Assembly (NCBI RefSeq): GCF_017426725.1
Contig: NZ_JAERMS010000006.1
Location: 62,868 to 126,867, forward strand
From: Prevotella illustrans
GTDB taxonomy: Bacteria; Bacteroidota; Bacteroidia; Bacteroidales; Bacteroidaceae
Length of the DNA: 64,000 bases
Direction of reading: 5' to 3'
Both the position numbers and the translations under genes were made by a program. Below the pieces are notes generated by a model. The model was not told the DNA's origin. It saw nothing but the letters and a program-made list of their open reading frames with translations, and ran no database searches. Below are positions 30,626-36,105 of this stretch, one piece after another; position 1 is the first letter of the stretch; each line of letters begins with the position of its first letter.

Positions 30626-31732
30626 ATGTACGACAAGATACTCGCTCTTCTGAAACTTTGTCTTATCCCACAAAGTATTCCCTCAAAAGTCATAACAAAT
30701 ATCGATTGGACAGAAGTGCTTGCTTTTGCGCAGGCACATGCTATTGTTGGTCTATTTTGGAAAGAAATACAAAATTTGCCACCCACAATCAAAAACAAGC
30801 CAAGTTATAAAGATATCACAAATTGGGCTATCGCATATAAACAAATTGAGAAAAGAAATTTTTATTTATACCAGAAGTCTGCATGGGTATGCTCTAACTT
30901 TAAAAAAGAAGGATTTGAAGCCTGCATACTAAAGGGACAAGGTAATGCCATCCTTTATCCTGATATATATGAGCGTTCCCCCGGAGATATTGATGTTTGG
31001 CTTCGCCCTGCAAATAAAGAGACGAGAAAAACGACAACCAAAGAAAGAAGGCAAATTATTATTCAATATGTAAAACAGATAATCCCTGAAGCTCCTATAA
31101 GATTTCATCATATACAATTTGATATCATAAAGGGGCTGTCCATAGAGCTACACTTTTTCCCCATTAATTTAAATAATCCTTTTGCTAACAAGAAACTACA
31201 GTGTTGGTTTCATGAAATGGAAGACTTTCAGTTTAGTCATACGGTAAAACTTCATAACAACTCTGTTATTTGCATACCGACATTGAAATTCAACTTAGTA
31301 TATCAAATGTGTCACATTCTTCATCATTTCTTCGATGACGGAATTGGCTTACGGCAACTGATAGACTACTATTATCTTTTAAAACAAGAACCCAATGAAG
31401 AAACCAAAGAAGAAATCAGAAGAATGTTCTCCACACTACACATAGAGCAGTTTGCAAATGCTGTAATGTTTGTTCTTCATAATACACTCGGACTTGAATG
31501 CAAATACCTATTATGTCCGCCCGACAAGATTCGTGGTTCTATCCTACAACAAGAAATTCTAAGAGGTGGAAACTTTGGGAAAAACTATCGTTTCAACCAC
31601 TCGACTACAGGAAAGAAATATTTCGCCAAGATCAAACGCAACATAACTCTTGTCAATTTATGTCCGAGTGAGGCTATTTGGGAGCCATGGTTTAGGACTT
31701 GGCATTTCTTCTGGAGATTATTTAATTATTAA
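30626..31732 (+). CDS. Nucleotidyltransferase-fold protein (NTP_transf_5-like)
   Basis: A 368-residue soluble protein with a nucleotidyltransferase signature: CILKGQGNAILYPD followed by PGDIDVWL, that is a G-x-G strand turn and a D-x-D pair 14 or so residues later (around residues 105-127). This corresponds to the family often labelled uncharacterised nucleotidyltransferase (PF14907-like). Such proteins occur in polysaccharide and peptide-modification clusters, but the substrate is unknown. It is the last AT-rich gene before gmd and could add a nucleotide- or phosphate-linked substituent; that role is speculation. Confidence 0.7.
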   Translation: MYDKILALLKLCLIPQSIPSKVITNIDWTEVLAFAQAHAIVGLFWKEIQNLPPTIKNKPSYKDITNWAIAYKQIEKRNFYLYQKSAWVCSNFKKEGFEACILKGQGNAILYPDIYERSPGDIDVWLRPANKETRKTTTKERRQIIIQYVKQIIPEAPIRFHHIQFDIIKGLSIELHFFPINLNNPFANKKLQCWFHEMEDFQFSHTVKLHNNSVICIPTLKFNLVYQMCHILHHFFDDGIGLRQLIDYYYLLKQEPNEETKEEIRRMFSTLHIEQFANAVMFVLHNTLGLECKYLLCPPDKIRGSILQQEILRGGNFGKNYRFNHSTTGKKYFAKIKRNITLVNLCPSEAIWEPWFRTWHFFWRLFNY

Positions 31733-31819
31733 ATGAATTGGTAAGGGATATGGCATTATCCTTTCAGCAAGAGCTATCAACGCTTCATTAACGTCAACTA
31801 TAAAAATATAAATAAAGAC

Positions 31820-32917
31820 ATGTCGAAACAAAACATCGCATTAATTACCGGTATCACTGGGCAAGATGGCAGTTACCTGGCAGAGTTACTATTAGAAAAA
31901 GGATATGATGTGCACGGAACGATTCGCCGGTCATCGGTTGACTATCGGGAGCGTATCGCCCACTTAGAAGGAAAGCCTCATTTCCACTTGCATTATGCCG
32001 ATCTGGGCGACTCTATGAGCATTTTAGGCGTCATCAGCAAGGTGAGACCTACGGAGATATATAACTTGGCTGCACAGAGCCATGTGCAGGTGAGTTTTGA
32101 TTCACCGGAATTTACCGCGGATGTAGACGCCGTGGGAGTGCTTCGTATATTAGAGGCTGTGCGCCAGCTCGGACTGAAAGAATCATGCCGCATCTATCAG
32201 GCGTCGACTTCGGAGCTATATGGCAAGGTAGAAGAGGTCCCACAGAATGAGAATACGCCTTTCCATCCCTATAGCCCGTATGCAGTGGCCAAGCAATATG
32301 GCTATTGGATTGTGAAAGAATACCGTGATGCTTACAATATGTATTGCTGCAATGGCATTCTATTCAATCATGAAAGTGAACGCAGAGGAGAAACGTTTGT
32401 AACACGCAAGATTACGCTTGCGGCAGCACGAATCAAGCAAGGGAAACAAAAGAAGCTGTTTCTGGGTAACCTCGGTTCGCTTAGAGACTGGGGGTATGCC
32501 AAGGACTATGTGGAATGTATGTGGCTTATCCTGCAACATGACAAACCAGAAGATTTCGTCATCGCAACAGGTGTGCAGCACAGTGTACGTGAGTTCTGCT
32601 ACCATGCTTTCAAACGTGTGGGCATAGAACTAGAATTTCAAGGTGAAGGCATAAGCGAGAAAGGCATTGATAAGGCTACCGGCAATGTGCTCATTGAAGT
32701 AAGCGCCGACTTCTACCGTCCTACGGATGTCGTAAATCTATGGGGAGATCCGACGAAAGCTAAAGCCAAATTGGGATGGAATCCCAACAAAACGACATTC
32801 GAAGATCTGGTTAATCTCATGGTAGACAGCGATATGGCAAAAGTAGCTTCTGAGGGAGCCGCGGAAAAAGTAAGGACGAACTTAGCAGAATATCTGGAGA
32901 AGGGCATTGTCAAGTAA
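31820..32917 (+). CDS. gmd: GDP-mannose 4,6-dehydratase
   Basis: A 365-residue short-chain dehydrogenase/reductase that converts GDP-D-mannose to GDP-4-keto-6-deoxy-D-mannose, the first step to GDP-L-fucose. The NADP-binding motif is [10 protein letters not shown]; the active site has STSELYG and Tyr154-x-x-x-Lys158; [18 protein letters not shown] and [20 protein letters not shown] are diagnostic for Gmd. It is 365 residues, about the normal length. The second enzyme of the pathway, fcl, follows after the GxxExxY insert. Base composition returns here to that of the surrounding genome. The stop codon directly abuts the first copy of the palindromic repeat. Confidence 0.96.
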   Translation: MSKQNIALITGITGQDGSYLAELLLEKGYDVHGTIRRSSVDYRERIAHLEGKPHFHLHYADLGDSMSILGVISKVRPTEIYNLAAQSHVQVSFDSPEFTADVDAVGVLRILEAVRQLGLKESCRIYQASTSELYGKVEEVPQNENTPFHPYSPYAVAKQYGYWIVKEYRDAYNMYCCNGILFNHESERRGETFVTRKITLAAARIKQGKQKKLFLGNLGSLRDWGYAKDYVECMWLILQHDKPEDFVIATGVQHSVREFCYHAFKRVGIELEFQGEGISEKGIDKATGNVLIEVSADFYRPTDVVNLWGDPTKAKAKLGWNPNKTTFEDLVNLMVDSDMAKVASEGAAEKVRTNLAEYLEKGIVK

Positions 32918-32945
32918 AACACGCAACCTATGGTTGCATCACGAA
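32918..32945 (+). repeat. Truncated copy of the palindromic repeat, ahead of the GxxExxY gene
   Basis: The 28 bases right after the gmd stop codon match the first 28 bases of the long units at 33396 and 33545 with about two differences. They include the perfect stem GCAACC/GGTTGC (32923-32928 and 32932-32937). The three-base loop is TAT here and GAT in the long units, so variation falls in the loop while the stem is kept. The ATG in this loop is one possible start of the GxxExxY gene. Confidence 0.75.
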
Positions 32946-32947
32946 AG

Positions 32948-33364
32948 ATGAAAATTGATACCATAAAGTACAGTGAATCGATTCACCATATCATTGGCCG
33001 TGCCTTTGAAGTTTATAACGAATATGGTGGAGGCAATTTAGAATCTGCTTATGAATGCGCTTTCGCTTATCTGCTGAAGCAAGATGGTTTTTTAGTAGAA
33101 GAGCAAAAAGATGTTCCACTTTATTTCAAAGATGTAAGACTAAACAAGACATATAGGATTGATCTTTGTCTGAATAATCAGATTATCATAGAATTAAAAG
33201 CTGTGGATAATTTACACGAGGAACATAGGGCACAGCTCTTCCACTATCTTCGAATGACGCATTGTCCTATAGGACTTCTTATCAACTTTAGCCTTAAAGA
33301 CGGAGTAAAGTTTGAGAAATACGTGTATGACAAAGAAAAGAATTGGTGTCAAGCTTTCAAGTAA
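32948..33364 (+). CDS. GxxExxY protein (PD-(D/E)xK nuclease-like)
   Basis: A 138-residue protein of the GxxExxY family. The naming motif is present as G-N-L-E-S-A-Y (residues 29-35 from this start), and a nuclease-like core follows: YRIDL with Asp72, then IIIELKAV with Glu82 and Lys84, which fits the D...E-x-K pattern of PD-(D/E)xK enzymes. The biological role of the family is not known to me. I chose the ATG at 32948 because homologues begin about 14 residues before the IIG.AFEV segment; an in-frame ATG at 32930 lies in the repeat hairpin. It separates gmd from fcl, has no link to sugar-nucleotide synthesis and is bracketed by repeats, so it is probably an inserted cassette. Confidence 0.8.
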   Translation: MKIDTIKYSESIHHIIGRAFEVYNEYGGGNLESAYECAFAYLLKQDGFLVEEQKDVPLYFKDVRLNKTYRIDLCLNNQIIIELKAVDNLHEEHRAQLFHYLRMTHCPIGLLINFSLKDGVKFEKYVYDKEKNWCQAFK

Positions 33365-33395
33365 AATCATACAACCAGATTTTAGTTTAAAGAGG

Positions 33396-33522
33396 AACGC
33401 GCAACCGATGGTTGCATCACGAATATAAACGAATATAAAGAATATAAAGACAAGATAAAGATTTTCGTTATATTCGGTTATTTTCGAGATTCCGCAATCG
33501 CGGAGCGTTAAACTTAAAACAA
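33396..33522 (+). repeat. Palindromic repeat unit, copy 1
   Basis: A 127-bp unit repeated exactly 149 bp downstream with about four mismatches and no gaps. It starts with the hairpin GCAACC-GAT-GGTTGC, continues with three tandem GAATATAAA-like words, then a stretch (TTCGTTATATTCG) that is nearly the reverse complement of those words, then the hairpin TCCGC-AATC-GCGGA (33491-33504), and ends in an A/T-rich tail. The whole unit could fold into a compact multi-stem RNA or single-stranded DNA structure. Confidence 0.85.
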
Positions 33523-33544
33523 CTGTTCATTGTAGAGAAAAAGA

Positions 33545-33671
33545 AACGCGCAACCGATGGTTGCATTACGAATATAAACGAATATAAAGAATATAAAGAC
33601 AAAATAAAGATTTTCGTTATATTCGGTTATTTTCGAGATTCCGCAACGGCGGAGCGTTAAACTTAAAACAA
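33545..33671 (+). repeat. Palindromic repeat unit, copy 2
   Basis: Second copy of the 127-bp unit. The second hairpin here is TCCGC-AACG-GCGGA (33640-33653): two of the four differences from copy 1 lie in this loop and none in either stem. That pattern suggests the secondary structure matters, although two copies are few. Confidence 0.85.
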
Positions 33672-33721
33672 AAGCTAATCCTTTAAACGACAGATAATTA
33701 TTTTAAACATAAAACTTCATC

Positions 33722-34927
33722 ATGCTGTCTAAAGATTCAAAAATATACATTGCCGGCCATCACGGACTCGTTGGGTCAGCCATTTGGAATAATCTCAAAA
33801 AGAGAGGCTTTAACAATCTTGTAGGCTGTAGTCACCATGAGCTCGACTTGACAGACCAACAAGCCGTAAAAGCTTTCTTCGATAAGGAAAAACCGGACGC
33901 GGTCGTACTGGCCGCGGCATTCGTCGGCGGTATCATGGCAAACTCGCTGTATCGTGCCGACTTCATCATGCAGAATATGAAGATGCAGTGCAATGTCATC
34001 GAACAGGCTTATCTGCACGGCGTAAAGAAACTGCTTTTCTTAGGTTCGACCTGCATCTATCCCAAGAACGCGCCGCAACCGATGAAGGAAGAGGCCCTGC
34101 TCACTTCACCCTTGGAGTACACCAATGAGGAATATGCCATCGCCAAGATTGCCGGACTGAAGATGTGTGAGAGCTACAACCTGCAATATGGCACCAACTA
34201 TATAGCGGTCATGCCCACCAACCTCTATGGCCCTAACGATAACTTCCACTTAGAGAACTCGCACGTACTGCCGGCGATGATGCGCAAAATCTATCTGGCC
34301 AAGCTCATTCATGACCGAAACTGGGAGGCTATCCGCAAGGATATGGACAAGCGTCCGGTTAATCCTACGGACAAGCTCCGTGTCATCATCGGCGAAGGGA
34401 ATGTAGACGGCAAGAACGCGGAAGAGCGGATTTTGAAATGTCTCGCCTTTTATGGTATAGAGAATAACAAGGTGACGCTCTGGGGGGATGGCTCTCCGTT
34501 GCGCGAGCTCCTTTGGAGTGAGGATATGGCCGACGCGTCGGTGCATGTGCTCCTCAATGTAGATTTCAAGGACATCATTGGTATCGAAAAATATTCAAGT
34601 GTATTCTATGGCGCCAAGACCGACGGTGCCGTCGACCGCAACAACTCGGAAGGGCGTGGTGGCGCCATCCCGAGCCTTGGCGAAATCCGTAATTGCCACA
34701 TCAATGTAGGTACGGGTAAGGAACTCACCATCAAAGAATTGGCCCAACTCGTTGTGAAATCCGTCGGGTTTGAAGGTAAAGTATGCTGGGATGAGACGAA
34801 GCCTAACGGCACACCCCGCAAGCTGATTGATGTCAGCAAACTACATTCGTTCGGTTGGACGCATAAAGTTGAAATCGAAGACGGCGTAGAGCGATTGTAT
34901 CAGTGGTATCGCGGTACGATCGACTAA
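33722..34927 (+). CDS. fcl: GDP-L-fucose synthase
   Basis: A 401-residue SDR-type epimerase/reductase that converts GDP-4-keto-6-deoxy-D-mannose to GDP-L-fucose. NADP-binding motif IAGHHGLVGSAI; catalytic residues in LGSTCIYP and EEYAIAK (Tyr138, Lys142); LYGPNDNF and HVLPAMMRK are typical for Fcl/WcaG. It is about 80 residues longer than the E. coli enzyme, with extra sequence around the RNWEAIRKDMDKRP and DGKNAEERILKCLAFYG region. Together with gmd it supplies activated fucose, probably for this surface polysaccharide or for protein O-fucosylation. Confidence 0.95.
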   Translation: MLSKDSKIYIAGHHGLVGSAIWNNLKKRGFNNLVGCSHHELDLTDQQAVKAFFDKEKPDAVVLAAAFVGGIMANSLYRADFIMQNMKMQCNVIEQAYLHGVKKLLFLGSTCIYPKNAPQPMKEEALLTSPLEYTNEEYAIAKIAGLKMCESYNLQYGTNYIAVMPTNLYGPNDNFHLENSHVLPAMMRKIYLAKLIHDRNWEAIRKDMDKRPVNPTDKLRVIIGEGNVDGKNAEERILKCLAFYGIENNKVTLWGDGSPLRELLWSEDMADASVHVLLNVDFKDIIGIEKYSSVFYGAKTDGAVDRNNSEGRGGAIPSLGEIRNCHINVGTGKELTIKELAQLVVKSVGFEGKVCWDETKPNGTPRKLIDVSKLHSFGWTHKVEIEDGVERLYQWYRGTID

Positions 34928-34967
34928 TGTAAATAAAATATCAGAAAAACGCCCTTTCAAAATATTC

Positions 34968-35017
34968 AATCCGGCAAAAGGACAAGCAAAAATAAGCTGT
35001 TCTTTTGCCGGATTTTT
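34968..35017 (+). terminator. Rho-independent terminator of fcl
   Basis: A perfect 13-bp inverted repeat, AATCCGGCAAAAG (34968-34980) with CTTTTGCCGGATT (35002-35014), followed by T residues to 35017. It lies about 40 bp after the fcl stop and ends the polysaccharide operon. Confidence 0.75.
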
Positions 35018-35096
35018 CCGTTTATATTGCAAAAATATAGCTTTCACTCTGCAATAAGGCAGCTTTTAGCAACTCAAAACTATGCTTTTAACCACT

Positions 35097-35155
35097 CATT
35101 GCTATGCTTTTACATCGTCAAAGGGCCGCTATTACAGGCCAAAAGCATAGCAATG
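35097..35155. repeat. 15-bp perfect inverted repeat with 29-nt loop
   Basis: CATTGCTATGCTTTT (35097-35111) is the exact reverse complement of AAAAGCATAGCAATG (35141-35155). A partial direct copy (CTATGCTTTTA) lies at about 35080-35090. No T-run follows on either strand, so it does not look like a terminator. It may be an interspersed repeat or structured RNA element. Confidence 0.7.
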
Positions 35156-35228
35156 GGACACCAAAAGCGAAACTTCCACTTGTCTAAAATTCGTAAACAG
35201 CTAATATACAGCTACTTGCGCATTTCAT

Positions 35229-35251
35229 CAAAAACGGGAAATAACGCCCGT
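35229..35251 (-). terminator. Putative terminator of rfbC
   Basis: On the minus strand ACGGG and CCCGT (35247-35251 and 35234-35238) form a short stem followed directly by TTTTT. It lies about 120 bp after the rfbC stop. Confidence 0.4.
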
Positions 35252-35372
35252 AAATCCAATCAACTTTCTTTTGATTCAGAATCTTTCAGCGTTTTGTAAA
35301 GAATATTCAGAAGATTTAAACCGCCGTCAGGCTATCTGTAACAAATACATATTTCCTAACGATGGCAGACGG

Positions 35373-35942
35373 TCAGTCATAGCATTTACCATAAACAAAC
35401 GGACTATCCAGCTCTTTCAGCAATGGATGGTGCTTATCTTTCTCCGAAAGAACAATCTTGTCGGCAGGTATTTGCCAATCAATGGCTAATTGCGGATCGT
35501 CAAACGCCAGGGCACCTTCGGCCTCGGGATGATAGAAATTATCGCATTTATACAGAAAAACGGCCGTCTCGCTCAACACGGAAAAGCCGTGGGCAAAGCC
35601 GCGGGGGATGAAAAACTGGCGGTGATTGTCTTCCGTCATCTCGCAGCCGACCCATTGTCCGTAGGTTGGCGACCCCTTGCGAATGTCTACCGCCACGTCA
35701 AGCACGGCTCCACGAATCACTCTTACCAATTTGCTTTGCGCGTAGGGAGGGCGCTGAAAGTGCAAACCACGCAAAACACCATAGCCTGACTTGCTCTCAT
35801 TGTCCTGGCAAAACGCTACGGTCTGTACCCGTTCGTCAAAGTCGCGCCGCGAATATGACTCGAAAAAGTAGCCCCTGCCATCATGAAACAATTTTGGTTC
35901 GATGATAACCACTCCTTCGATTTTCGTTTCGATTACGTTCAT
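35373..35942 (-). CDS. rfbC: dTDP-4-dehydrorhamnose 3,5-epimerase
   Basis: A 189-residue cupin enzyme that epimerises dTDP-4-keto-6-deoxyglucose on the way to dTDP-L-rhamnose. Family motifs: FHDGRGYFFESYS, QDNESKSGYGVLRGLHFQ with the catalytic histidine, VRGAVLDVAVDIRKGSPTYG-like core and IPRGFAHGFSVLSE. The ATG at 35940-35942 (MNVIETKIEG) is chosen over a longer frame from 35975, because the latter runs through the -7 box and adds an atypical leader. The companion genes rfbA, rfbB and rfbD are not in the window, so rhamnose synthesis must be completed elsewhere. It converges on fcl. Confidence 0.93.
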   Translation of the reverse strand: MNVIETKIEGVVIIEPKLFHDGRGYFFESYSRRDFDERVQTVAFCQDNESKSGYGVLRGLHFQRPPYAQSKLVRVIRGAVLDVAVDIRKGSPTYGQWVGCEMTEDNHRQFFIPRGFAHGFSVLSETAVFLYKCDNFYHPEAEGALAFDDPQLAIDWQIPADKIVLSEKDKHHPLLKELDSPFVYGKCYD

Positions 35943-35963
35943 TATTCTATTGTAATTATGCAA

Positions 35964-35971
35964 CAAAGATA
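35964..35971 (-). promoter_or_regulatory. Putative -7 box of rfbC
   Basis: The minus strand reads TATCTTTG (TAnnTTTG consensus), 21 bp before the chosen rfbC ATG. A TTTG lies 23 nt further upstream, slightly too far for a standard -33. Confidence 0.42.
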
Positions 35972-36057
35972 GCATATATACGCGACAGAAACGACAAACT
36001 CGCAGGAAAATGCAGATTTAGCCTGCGCGATAGCATCGGGAAACGGAAATTAATCAT

Positions 36058-36065
36058 TAATTTTG
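36058..36065 (+). promoter_or_regulatory. Putative -7 box of the FAD/Fe-S oxidoreductase-mutS2 operon
   Basis: TAATTTTG matches TAnnTTTG and lies 40 bp before the ATG at 36106. A purine-rich GAGGGGGG (36093-36100) just ahead of the ATG looks like a Shine-Dalgarno site, unusual for this genome, and supports the ATG over a TTG at 36091. Confidence 0.42.
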
Positions 36066-36105
36066 CAATACATATATATATGAACATATTTTGAGGGGGG
36101 ACGCT

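Larger units (their letters stand above)
33365..33721. other. Repeat-filled spacer between GxxExxY gene and fcl
   Basis: These 357 bp contain no gene. Most of the stretch is two near-identical 127-bp repeat units (separate entries) with a 22-bp linker. The last 50 bp before fcl are AT-rich, with no promoter match that I trust. Confidence 0.7.
34928..35372. other. Intergenic region between convergent fcl and rfbC
   Basis: These 445 bp carry no convincing gene; the open frames that exist have no family features. They hold the fcl terminator (34968-35017), a 15-bp inverted repeat with related partial copies (35097-35155) and a probable rfbC terminator (35229-35251). Confidence 0.65.

Noticed and set aside
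33396..33671. CRISPR array
   Set aside because: Only two long units with a single short linker, internally palindromic and without cas genes; it does not fit direct repeats with unique spacers.
35027..35489. Plus-strand frames between fcl and rfbC
   Set aside because: They run through an inverted repeat, a terminator and the antisense of rfbC, with no protein signatures.
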